A DNA stretch of 64,000 nucleotides from Boesenbergia rotunda. Taxonomy: Eukaryota > Streptophyta > Magnoliopsida > Zingiberales > Zingiberaceae. Within the stretch, counting starts at the first letter, position 1. Each line of letters begins with the position of its first letter. The stretch lies in assembly GCA_024364735.1 (NCBI GenBank), contig JAGFNQ010004023.1, positions 114,789 through 178,788 of the forward strand, read 5' to 3'. This document shows positions 35,417 through 45,553 of this stretch, one piece after another. The notes beneath the pieces are model-generated. The model ran no database searches. It was not told where the DNA came from and saw only the letters and a program-made list of their open reading frames with translations. Both the position numbers and the translations under genes were made by a program.

Positions 35417-35980
35417 AAGTATTTATTGATTTGGATCCAATTTGAATTAAGGATAGCATAAATTGATTTTCACAACCTAGTCTGTCTCACCCAATCTAGT
35501 ATTATCAATCACGTTAACCTTATAGGTTTTGTGAGACAGATTTTTCTAAAAAAACAGATTTTGATTTTGAAAAACAAGGTTAATTTTGAAAGACTTGAAT
35601 TAAATTTAAAAAAATTTATTAAGTTTTAAGTTTAAGTTTATTGATTTTGAAAAGTGTTTGAGTCTAAAATTAATTGAAATTTGTGTTAGATTCAAATATG
35701 ACAATAGTAAAGTGAATTTGATTTTCAATAATTGGCTTCCAGGTCTTGGCGAGGCACTAGGCCTTCTTTGGCCGTAGCCTTATTGGATCATCAACCCTTT
35801 CCTTGACAAAGCATTTTATTGAAAATTGATCTTCAAGTTACTTCTTGAAAGATTTTGGTCTAACTAGTTTGGGTCTTAGATCGGTAGCTTCGGCTAGTTC
35901 CACCAAAATGGCTTCCCTAACGTACTATCATCTCACCTCCACCTAATACTATGTTGTTCAAATTTCAATTAAGTCGTTTT
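35417..35980 (-). other. Gag-pol spacer of B, pol-proximal part
   Basis: Homologous to the spacers of E and A. It is interrupted at 35980 by a composite insertion and resumes at 38254 after the duplicated GTTTT (35976-35980 and 38254-38258). Confidence 0.7.
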
Positions 35981-38053
35981 TGTAACGCCCGCCCCTCCTC
36001 ACCTTATCAAAAGGGAGAGGGGGCGACACGCGAACATACATACATAAATATATACCTTAATGCAATGGAACAATTTAAAACATGTAAATACATCTTAAAA
36101 CATGGGGGCATGCTTGTACTATACGAACAAACATAAAACATAGTATGGTATATTAGTATAATAATCTAACATCAACAAGTGTATCAATGCGGAAACTTAA
36201 GACATGGATAAATTCTTGATTCATAAGTAAGCATAAGTAACAGGATCTCTTCCACCGTGCCACTGCCACACACATCTTGGCCCCTCCTGCTGCTCCCTTT
36301 AGTTTAGCATGCCCTTACTCTTTTCTGCAATATAAGGAAACACTAAACTATAAGCATATAAGCTTAGTAAGATCCTTTCCTACTCACAAAAACCATGTGT
36401 CATGAATTGAACATAGAGAAAGTTAAACAACAACATATGGAAAGAATATTCATATCACAAGAGTACTTCAACTTCAAGTATTGTAATTCAAGTAGGCACA
36501 TAATATGAGATAAATATTTTTATGCATGAGGGATGTTTCATTGAAAACATATATGTATAGGTACTTGAACATAACTCTCAACATAAGGGCCCGACATTGT
36601 ACCACATTCATAATTTACGCGCATCCCTTAGATAGATACGACGTAGCTAATCCCAACCTACTAGAGAACTAGGCAACCTTCGGCCTAGGGGCAACGTAGG
36701 AGCCCATCCCAAGGACCTTTTTAGGGTCCGGTACAAGCCCATACAAAAGTAAAATAGCTTATCATATTTCATTTCTTTTCATAAAGAATGCTCTTAGTAT
36801 CTTCTAGGCATTCCATCATACATAAGTCATGCATAACATAGGTATGCCCTAAAGGGCCTAAACATAATCATGATTCATGGAGCCTAACATAAAGCATACA
36901 TGAATAAGGCCTAACATAATCATAAAGTAACATAGAAGCATGCCGACATTATTATGTCATTTAATGAATCATGGAAATATGTTCTTGATCTCTTAAGCAA
37001 ATAGAAAACATACTTAGGGTTTTTAGCCTCCTCCTAGGCCTAAAGCTAGGACTTGGCCGAATCCCCCTTCCCTCTTCAAGCAACATAAGAAATCATAAGA
37101 TCATGCCAACATTCATATAACACATCACATATCATGGGAAGTCATTTGCAAGCATAGTTGTGGTTTGATTCTAATTATAGTCATGGTTCTAGAGCTTGGC
37201 CGAAACCCTTGTCCCCTTTTCAAGCAATCATAAGTGACATAAAAATCATATAACATTCATTTAACACATATCATATCATAGGAAATCATTAGTAAGCATA
37301 ATTGGGGGTTTAACTTGACCCTAATCATAGTTTTAGGGGCTTGGCCGAAACCTTCAAGGGGCCTACTCTATGATTTAAGTAACATAACACCCAAAACAAT
37401 TATACTACAGGTGAGGGGAGACTTACTTCTTTTGCTTGGTTACCACCAATCTATATACCCTTAAATTGAGAGCGATGAAGACCTCCTTGCTCTTAGGATC
37501 TCCTTTGTTCTTCTCGCCTTAGAAGGGATCTTAAGTCTTCAAGAGATCTCCCTTGTGAAGCTTTCTAGTGATGAAACCCTAGATGGGGTTTTCGGAATTG
37601 GGAGAGGGAGAGGGAGAGGGAGAGTTTCGGTGGGGATGGAAGAAGGAGGAAGAAGAGAACAAATTTCTAATGCCTCTTGTCTCTTCACTCATCCCTATTT
37701 ATACTAAGTGAAAGGGCAAGATGCCTCTTCACAAATGCCTCTTCACCTTGTGCCTCCTCACATGGTGCCTCTTCGCATCCCCTACCTTTAACTACAATTT
37801 TCCTCTCCTTCTTAACAGCACACCCTCGCTGGGGCTACTGGTTATCATATGTATCATAAGGCTTTGCTACCACCTAAGGTCCATGGTTCAAACCTTGGCA
37901 AATGGAACTTTTTGGTTCTTTCCCTTTTTTTGAAAATCCCACATAAAACCTATTAAGAATTATACTAGAATTCCACATAAAATCCATTAAGAATTATACT
38001 AAAATCCATATTAGTGTTCATGTAAAAATTGAGAGGATTTTATGGGCGTTACA
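35981..38053 (-). repeat. Tekay-like LTR inside the composite insertion
   Basis: 2073 bases. The minus-strand TATA box (TATAAATAGG, complement of 37694-37703) gives minus orientation. A tRNA-like module lies upstream of it (A-box-like 37830-37841, B box 37886-37894). No internal coding region accompanies it. Several short ORFs (for example 37677-37859) lie in the U3 region and are not genes. Confidence 0.78.
37830..37894 (+). other. tRNA-like A/B-box module in the LTR at 35981-38053
   Basis: TGGGGCTACTGG (37830-37841) and B box GTTCAAACC (37886-37894), antisense to the LTR, between its 5' end and TATA box. Confidence 0.5.
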
Positions 38054-38253
38054 ATATAGCTCAATTGGTTACCAGATTCATAAACTCTAGTACTTTAGCC
38101 TGGAGGTCTAGAGTTCGAATCCTGGGGAAGGCAAAAAATCCACAGGCCAGGGGTGGGAAGACCTAAGTAAGGTAACGGCACGGTCGACAGTTAACAACCC
38201 ACAGAAAAATAAGGCGTCGCCGAATGGGCCGCCAAATGGGCCGGGTCATTACA
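38054..38253 (+). repeat. tRNA-like repeat unit, type 1
   Basis: A box TAGCTCAATTGG at 38057-38068 and B box GTTCGAATC at 38113-38121 fit the Pol III consensus sequences TRGYNNANNNG and GWTCRANNC. The body (GGGGAAGGCAAAAAATCCAC) is shared with the units at 26579-27352, and the end is GGGCCGGGTCATTACA. It could be a SINE inserted in the LTR end with TTACA on both sides, or a second copy of an LTR start (TGTAATGACCC on the minus strand). Confidence 0.65.
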
Positions 38254-38390
38254 GTTTTGTCCTTAGTCTAACCAGTCCTAGGTCTAAGCATAATGAATTG
38301 CAGAAGGAAATAAACAAGCAAGCATGCAATAAAATTAAAGAAATAATAAGAAACCTTATTAATTATGAAAATTGTTTTTAAATTGGCTCC
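38254..38390 (-). other. Gag-pol spacer of B, gag-proximal part
   Basis: Continues the spacer after the insertion; matches 11887-11998 in E. Confidence 0.65.
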
Positions 38391-40011
38391 CCCTGGACTA
38401 TAGCCTCGATAATGATTAGGCAAGATGTGAATCTTGTCCTTGGGGATCCAATACTAGTTTGGTCCAGCTTGGTTGTTCAAACAGAGTTCGGGGACCCATG
38501 TTTGAATTTTGGCTCTAGGTTGGTTCAATACAGCATAATAAGACCGTTGTCTAGACTTGGTTCGATACCCTAATTCTGATCGGTTAAGAATGGACTTCTG
38601 TTTTCCAAGGATTATATCAAGACCCTTGGAACTCAAAGTGAATCATTCTAAAGCCACTCTGAGCTCCTTGACTTGAGTTTTCAAGGAGGAATTTTCTTTC
38701 TCAAGCTTTTCAACTTGAGTGGAGTTTCCTTCTTGAACTTTCTCGGTCAAGGATCTCGAGTCGGCATCCTCTTTCAGGAGTTTTACTTCCTATGGGAGGG
38801 ACTCGACCTGGATTTTGGCATTCGTCAAGTTACGAGATAGATAAACAATTAATTTAGATAGTTTAATTTCAGAATAACCTCTTACCGTTATTTGACCATT
38901 TTCTGAGATTGTGAGCTTCTGTCGTCTGGCTCTGATTCCGATCCGGTGTCAATGTCTTCCGAAGTGGTTAAAGCGAGAAGATTTGATTGCGGGGTCTCTT
39001 CTTCGTCTTTGGAGGAAGATTCATCCCACGTGGCTTGGAGAGCCTTCTTTCTTTGTGTCTTCTTTGCCTCCTTCAGACTGGGGCACTCTGATTTGTAATG
39101 TCCCTTCATGTTGCATTCGTAGCAGGTGACGTTGGTTTTGCTCTTTGACGTTGTTGAAGGTTCAGTTGGATCTTCCTTTCGTCGGCATGCTTTCTTTCTG
39201 TTTGTCTGGAGCTTTAGCTCCTTGTAGTAGTCCCGAGCTAGTCGAACCAACTTGGGTCGATCCCCTTCACTGTCTTCTGAGTCTGTGTCTGAGTCAGACT
39301 TGGGTGCTGGTTGGGGTTTCTTCTTGAGGACTTTCCCTTGGGATTTACCTGCAATAAACGCAATACTTTTCTCGACCAAGGTGGAGTTAGTCTGTTCATG
39401 CAATTCTAATTCTGAGAAAAGTTCATCTAATTTAATTTTTGAAAGGTCCCTGGAAACCTTGTAAGCAACTACCATAGATGCCCATATTGTGTTCCAAGGG
39501 AACTCGTTTAGGGTATACCTGATTAGGTCACGGTTCTCTACCTTGTGACCTATTGTATGCAACCCGTTCATTAGCTCCTGGATTCTGGCGTGGAGCTGTG
39601 CTACTGATTCTCCTTCATTCATCTTGATCGAGTAGAGTCTGTTCAGCAACAGATCTCTTTTGCTGATTCTGGTGTCGGTGGTGCCTTCATGCAGCTCAAT
39701 CAGCTTGCTCCAAAGTTCTTTGGCACTGCTGAAAGGACCCACCCGATTCAGCTCTTCTTGGTCAATCCGCATTGCAACGTCAGGGTTGCTTTTGCATAAG
39801 CCTCGATCTTCTTTTTCAACGAGGCGTCCCATTCAGAGTAGTGTTGTGCCACTCCTTCTGCGTTCTTGGGAATCTCCAAGCCAAATTGGATAATTATCCG
39901 CATGTCCACCTGAGTTTTCATGTGGACTTCCATCCTGCTTTTCCAGTAGGAGAAGTCTTCTTCACTGAAAAGCGGTGGTCTGGCTGTGCTGAATCCCTCT
40001 TGTATGGCCAT
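38391..40011 (-). pseudogene. B gag (broken)
   Basis: Starts at MAIQEGFSTARPPLFSEEDF (ATG complement of 40009-40011). The N-terminal capsid part reads to about 39770, where a frameshift occurs. A 945-base open stretch (38888-39832) then holds GPFSSAKELWSKLIELHEGT, AQLHARIQELMNGLHTIGHK, and a complete CCHC zinc knuckle CYECNMKGHYKSEC (about 39080-39125). An acidic Ser-rich segment follows, then a frameshift near 38920. The C-terminal part with a heptad-like Lys/Glu region and ILPNHYRG reaches about 38400. It is the best-preserved gag in the window. Confidence 0.9.
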
Positions 40012-40221
40012 TAATATTTTCTGAAAAAGAAAAATAAAGAAACTTGTTCCAAGACTTAGTCTTGGATTAGTAGTGCGGAAGAAAATTAATAGAAATGAAA
40101 ACGATCGAGTGGTTTTCCACCAACCTCGATTAACGAGAAAAATTAAAAAAAAGATTAAATTAATTTCGTAAATCCGAAAAAAACTCTCAAATTGGTGGTT
40201 GCATCAAATTTGAGCCACCCT

Positions 40222-40233
40222 CTCTGATATCAC
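40222..40233 (-). other. Primer-binding site of element B
   Basis: The minus strand reads GTGATATCAGAG next to the LTR start at 40235; one or two changes from TGGTATCAGAGC. Confidence 0.75.
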
Positions 40234-40234
40234 T

Positions 40235-40351
40235 TGTTGGATCGGAGAAATCGATAGAGGGGGGGGGTGAATATCGATATCAAATTTTTCGGAAAGCTAG
40301 AGAATATACGCAGCGGAAAATAACAGAACAAACGCGAACACAAGTTGGTTT
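40235..40351 (-). repeat. 5' LTR of B, inner part
   Basis: The first 117 bases (on the plus strand) of this LTR before element A, ending in the GGTTT target duplication (40347-40351). Confidence 0.9.
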
Positions 40352-41647
40352 TGTTGGTGCAGGCAGCACCTAAGTCAAACTGGGTTTTGATAATGGCAAA
40401 GGGTTCAGAAGTTAAGATGTTATTGTTGTCTAACTTGTTCACTGAGTGTGCAGGAAGAAGTCTGGTCGAGGACTAGGCAAGAAGTCCTGGCAAAGGGCTG
40501 GGCAAAGAAGTCCTGGTCAAGGACTGGGCAAGAAGACCTGACCGGAAGTCGGGCAAATAAGTCCTGGTCGAGGACTGGGCACGAAGTCTTGGCAAGGGGC
40601 TGGGCATCGAAGACCTGACCGGAAGTTGGGCAAGAAGACCTGGTCAAGGGGATTGGGCAAAAGTCCAACCGGAGGAGCCGGTTGGCAAAAGGTAAACTCT
40701 CCTGAGAGGAGTAGGTGAGGACGTGTTCCCCGTCGAGGGAACAGTAGGCGTCGGTTCGACCTAGGGTTCCATTTGGGAGACCCGAAGTCAGAACCAAGAC
40801 AGCTACGGCTGTAAATATTGACTAATATTCTTGCTTTGTTTGTTTTGGAAATAACCTTGGTTGCAGGGACCGAAGGAGTGTGTTTCTGCAGCTCAGAACG
40901 CCCCAAAGGAAAGCGGCAGGTAGCTGGGCTAGGGGCCCGGGAGGTCTCGGGCACCCAAGGTCAAGGCCAAAATAGCAAGGAAGCAAGAACCGCATCGAAA
41001 CCACACTGGGCTAGGCGCCCGGGAGGTCCCGGGCACCCAAGGTCAAAGCCAAAGAGGTAATCGAAGCAAATCAGCCACGAAGCCAGCGGACCAAGTCAAG
41101 CTAGGCGCCCAGGAGGTCCCGGGCGCCCCAGTCAGCTCCAGAGGTTGAGTCGAAGGGGATAAGCGCTGATGGAGCTGTGGATTGAGTTTTTCGCAGATGA
41201 AGGCACGTGTCAGGCGCCCCCAGGAGCACTATAAAAGGGTGCTCGACCCCAAGGCTTCAACATCACTACTTTCTAATGCTCCAAAGCTTTTCGTTCAATC
41301 GCTCCGCTCCAGCAAACTCCGACATCGAGATTCCAGCGCCGACGACGACCCTCTGCTCCGAAGTACGATCCACATCGGTCATCGGTAACGAAAAGTGTAG
41401 CTCTTTTCATTTACTGCAATATTCTTGTACTGAAATTTGTAAACCTTTTACGCGATTATAGAATTGCCCAAAGTAAACGGTCAAGGACCGTTGGCCTTGG
41501 AGTAGGAGCCAACCGTGACTCCTGAACCAAGTAAAATACTTGTGTTTTTGTGTGATTGTTTTGTTTCCGCTGCATTTACTCTTTCCTTAATCCAAAAAAT
41601 TTTTTAACGATATTCACCCCCCCTCTATCGTTTTTCTCGATCCAACA
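40352..41647 (+). repeat. 5' LTR of element A
   Basis: 1296 bases from TGTTGGTGCAGG to CGATCCAACA. The CAGGACTTC-type minisatellite (as GAAGTCCTGG) lies at about 40455-40660, the GC-rich palindromes (CGCCCGGGAGGTCCCGGGC) at 40935-41130, and the TATA box at 41230-41237. ORFs inside (40818-41060, 41182-41461 and those on the minus strand) are repeat- or leader-derived. Confidence 0.92.
41230..41237 (+). promoter_or_regulatory. TATA box of the A 5' LTR
   Basis: TATAAAAG within CACTATAAAAGGGTGCTC, conserved at the same place in the A 3' LTR (61825), E (complement 6022-6029) and B (complement 30330-30337). It marks the U3 promoter; transcription would start about 30 bases downstream. Confidence 0.7.
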
Positions 41648-41649
41648 AG

Positions 41650-41661
41650 TGGTATCAGAGC
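41650..41661 (+). other. Primer-binding site of element A
   Basis: TGGTATCAGAGC, exact complement of the initiator tRNA-Met 3' end, two bases after the LTR. Confidence 0.9.
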
Positions 41662-41880
41662 GGGTGGCTTAAATTTGGTGTAACCACCAATTTGGGAGTT
41701 TTTCGGATTTTATGAAAATTTTTAATTTTTTTTCTTTCGAATTTTTCTCGTTAATCGAGGTTAGCGCAACACCAATTGATCGGTTTTTTTTATTATCTTA
41801 TTCCCGTACTACTAATCCAAGACTAAGTCTTGGGACAGAATTTTCCTTTTTTTTGTTATTTTAGAAATCTTAAAATTGCC

Positions 41881-43504
41881 ATGCAAGAGGGTTTCAGCAC
41901 AACCAAACCACTACTCTTCAGTGGAGAAGACTTCTCCTACTGGAAGAGTCAGATGGAGGTCCACCTGAAAACTCAGGTGGATATGTGGATCATAATCCAA
42001 TCTGATTTAGAAATCCCCAAGAATTCTGAAGGAGTGGCACAACATTACACAGAATGGGACGCCTCGCTGAAGAAGAAGATCGAGGCTGATGCAAAGGCAA
42101 CCCAGACACTGCAATGCGGATTAACCAAAGAAGAACTGAACCGGGTGGGACCCTTCAACAGTGCGAAGGAACTCTGGAGTAAGCTGATCGAGTTGCACGA
42201 AGGTACCTCCGACACCCGAATCAACAAGAGGGACCTACTGTTGAACAAATTGTACACAATCAAAATGAACGAAGGTGAGTCAGCAGCCCAACTCCATGCC
42301 AGGATCCAGGAGCTGATGAACGGTCTACACACAATCGGTCACAAGGTAGAAAACTGTGACCTTATCAGGTACACTCTAAACTCCTTCCAAGAAATACTTT
42401 GTGGGCATCTATGGTAGATGCTAACAAAGTTTCTAGGGACCTCTCTAAAATTAAATTAGACGAGTTATTTTTAGAATTAGAACTACATGAGCAGACTAAC
42501 TGCACTTTAGTCGAGAAAGGTATTGCTTTTGTTGCAGCAAAAACCCAAGGAAAGGTGGCCAAGAAAAAGCTTCAACCTGCACCCGAGTTTGACTCAGACT
42601 CAGACTCAGAAGACAACGAAGGGAATCGACCCAAGCTAGTTCGGCTTGCCCGGGACTACTATAAGGAGCTGAAGCATTAGACCAACAAAAGAAAAGCCAG
42701 CTGAAAGAAGGAAGATCCAGTTGAACCTTAAAAGTCTAAGACTAAATCAAACGTGACCTGCTACGAATGCAACAAGAAGGGACACTACAAATCAGAGTGC
42801 CCTAATCTAAAAGAAGCCAAGAAGACAAGAAGGAAGAAGACCCTTCAAGCCACATAGGACGAGTTTCCTCCTTCGAAGAAGAAGAGGCCCCACAATCAAA
42901 CCTGCTCGCCTTGACTGCTTCAGAAGACATCGACACCAGATCAGAATCGGAGCCGGACGACGGAAGGCTCACAATTTCGGAGGACGACAAAATAACTATA
43001 AGTGGTTACTCTAAAGTTGAATTAGCAGAATTAATTGCTTCTCTATCTAGTAACTTGGCGAAAGCCAAAATCCAAGTTGAGTCCCTCTGACAGGAAGTAA
43101 AACTGCTGAAAGAGGGAGCTGACTCTAGATCTTTGACTGAAAAGGATCAAGAAGGAACCTCTACTCAAGTTGAAAAACTTGAGAAAGAGAACTCCTCCTT
43201 GAGAACTCAAGTCAAGGACCTTAGAGCAGCTTTAGAACGATTCACTTTGGGTTCCAAGGGTCTTGACATGATCCTTGGAAAACAGAAGTCTGTTCTAAAT
43301 CGATCCGGGTTAGGGTATCGAACCAAGTCTAGACAAAGGTCATACTATGCTGTATTGAACCAATCTAGGCCCAAAATTCAGGCATGGGTACCCAATCTTT
43401 GCCTGAACAACCAAGCTGGACCAAACCAGTATTGGATCCCCAAGGACAAGATTCATATCTTGCCTAATCATTACCGTGGCTTTAGTCCAGGGGAGCCAAC
43501 TTAA
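41881..43504 (+). pseudogene. A gag (broken)
   Basis: ATG at 41881 (MQEGFSTTKPLLFSGEDFSY); the family ATG two codons earlier is mutated to ATT. The capsid region is open to 42417, with a frameshift near 42390 (TLNS/FQEIL). It resumes at MWASMVDANKVSRDLSK (42399) and has a TAG at 42678. Another two stops lie near 42702 and 42730, and the zinc knuckle CYECNKKGHYKSEC lies at about 42760-42801. After more stops the C-terminal part reads from 43133 to 43504 with a coiled-coil-like LEKENSSLRTQVKDLRAAL and ends NHYRGFSPGEPT. Confidence 0.9.
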
Positions 43505-44180
43505 AAATAATTTTTATAGTTAAATAAATTCTTTTCTTATTTTAAATTTGCATGCTTGCTTGTTTATTTATTTTTTGCAAATTATCATGCATAGACCTAG
43601 GACTGGTTAGATTAAGGACCAAAATGATTAACTAAAATTTGAACAACATAGTATTGGGTAGAGGTGAGATGATAGTACATTAGGGAAGCCATTTTGGCGG
43701 AACTAGCCGAAGTTACCGATCTAAGACCCAAGCTAGTTAGACCAAAATCTTTCAAGAAGTAACTTGAAGATGTATTTTCAATAAAAGGCTTTGTCAAGGA
43801 AAGGGTTGATGATCCAATAAGTCTATGGCCAAAGAAGGCCTAGTGCCTCGCCAAGACCTGGAAGCCGATTATTGAAAACCAAATTCAATTTACTATTGTC
43901 AGATTTGAATCTAACACAGATTTCAATTAATTTTAGATTCAACCATTTTAAAAATAAATTTAAAGCATAATTAATTGTTTTTAAAAAATTAATTTAACTT
44001 TTCAAAATTAATCATTGTTTTCAAAATAAAATCTTTACTTCTATTAAAACCTGTCTCACAAAACTCATAAGGTTAACGTGATTGATAACTATAGATTGGG
44101 TGAGACAGACTAGGTTGTGAAAATCAATTTAAGTTATCCTTAATTCTAATTGGATCCAAATCAACAAATTCTGTATGTGT
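43505..44180 (+). other. Conserved gag-pol spacer of element A
   Basis: No sense ORF. Just before pol the DNA reads TGTGTAG then GAACATAAAG (44175-44191), where a 3' splice site could lie; a donor-like GAG/GTGAGA occurs near 43662. The antisense 61-codon ORF 43612-43797 matches one at the same place in E. Confidence 0.6.
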
Positions 44181-45553
44181 AGGAACATAAAGATTTGGAC
44201 AAACGGATGTTGGATAGCGGGTGCTCCAGACACATGACTGGGGACAAATTGAAATTCACCAAACTCAAGTTCAAGAACCTAGGCTCAGTAGCTTTTGGCA
44301 ACAATGCTACACTCAAAGTCATTGGGTCAGGTAACATTGAATTCAAATCTGATTTTGTAATTAAAAAGGTACTCTTGGTTGAAAACATTAAATTTAACTT
44401 GCTTAGTATAAGTCAACTATGTGATACTGGCTATGTAGTTACCTTTACCAACTCTAACTCCCTGATTAGAAATTTGCAAGACTCAGAAGTCATGCTTAAG
44501 GGCACTAGGAAAAATAATGTTTACACTATAAATCTACCCTTAGTACCTAAATGCCTCTTAACTCAGTTAGAAGAATCAAACCTTTGGCATAGGAGATTAG
44601 GTCACACTAATCTAAGATTAATTTCAAAAATCACCCAACTTGGTCTAATTAAAGGAATACCAAAAAATTAAGAACCATGAAAATATGATATTTGAATCAT
44701 GCAACCAAGGTAAACAAACCAGGTCTAATTACAAACAAATTCAATCATACCTAACTCAAACCACACTTGAGCTCCTGCACCTTGACCTATTTGATTCACA
44801 TGGAGCCAAGTCACTAAGCGGAAACCGGTACTGCTTAGTAATTATAGATGATTACTCTAGGTTTACTTGGGTAAGGTTCCTAAAGACTAAGGATGAAACC
44901 CTAAACCTATTTATTGATTTTTGTAAGATAGTTGAAAATCAAAATGATACCAAAATCAAAAGACTTAGGAGTGATCACGGGGGAGAATTTGAGAATCAAA
45001 GGTTCAAGGAATTTTGAAGAATAAACGGATACATTCACGAATTCTCATGTCCTAGAACCCCCCAACAAAATGGGATAGTAGAACGGAAAATTGGATCCCT
45101 ACAGGAAGCCGCTAGGACTATGCTCAATGAATTCAACCTAGCTAACCAATTTTGGGCAGAAGCAATTAGTACGGCTTGCTATATCCAAAATAGGGTCCTA
45201 ATTAACAAATGTCATAATAAAACTACCTATGAATTATACTACCATAGACTTCCAAACCTACATTACCTAAGAGTCTTTCGGTGCAAAGTCCATATCCTAA
45301 ACACCAAGGACTATATAGGTAAATTCCAGTCTAAGTCAACCCCAAGGATCTTCTTAGAATATTCAACAACAAGTAGGGCCTATAGGGTCTACAATAAACA
45401 AACTAACAAAATTGAAGAAACAACAAATCTAATATTTGATGAGGAAACTAATTCAAAATCTGATAATCCAGATCTAAATCCATCAAATAGTGATCACGAA
45501 GATAATGAACAAATTATTGAACCTCTAAATGAACTAACTATTGAACCAACTAC
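44181..45553 (+). pseudogene. A pol, first part: protease and integrase
   Basis: Starts RMLDSGCSRHMTGDKLKF (44195-44671, protease). The GAG-pre-integrase finger (HRRLGHTN) is followed by a frameshift near 44668. The integrase core (LLHLDLFDSHG, IIDDYSRFTWVRFLKTKDE, RSDHGGEF; 44685-45017) stops at a TGA at 45015-45017. The Glu region and C-terminal part (NQFWAEAISTACYIQNRVL, YYHRLPNLHYLRVF) read on from 45120. At 45553 a solo LTR interrupts it after ACTAC. Confidence 0.9.

Larger units (their letters stand above)
35981..38253 (-). mobile_element. Composite insertion: Tekay-like LTR plus tRNA-like unit, one outer TSD
   Basis: The flanking SIRE spacer is collinear with E and A on both sides and carries GTTTT on each side, so this 2273-base block behaves as one insertion. 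It contains a Tekay-like LTR (35981-38053, TGTAACGCCC to GGGCGTTACA) and a tRNA-like unit (38054-38253) ending TCATTACA. No GTTTT sits at 38053/38054. Confidence 0.75.

Noticed and set aside
39772..40014. Plus-strand ORFs over B gag (38911-40014)
   Set aside because: Shadow frames of the minus-strand gag, which has clear capsid and zinc-knuckle motifs.
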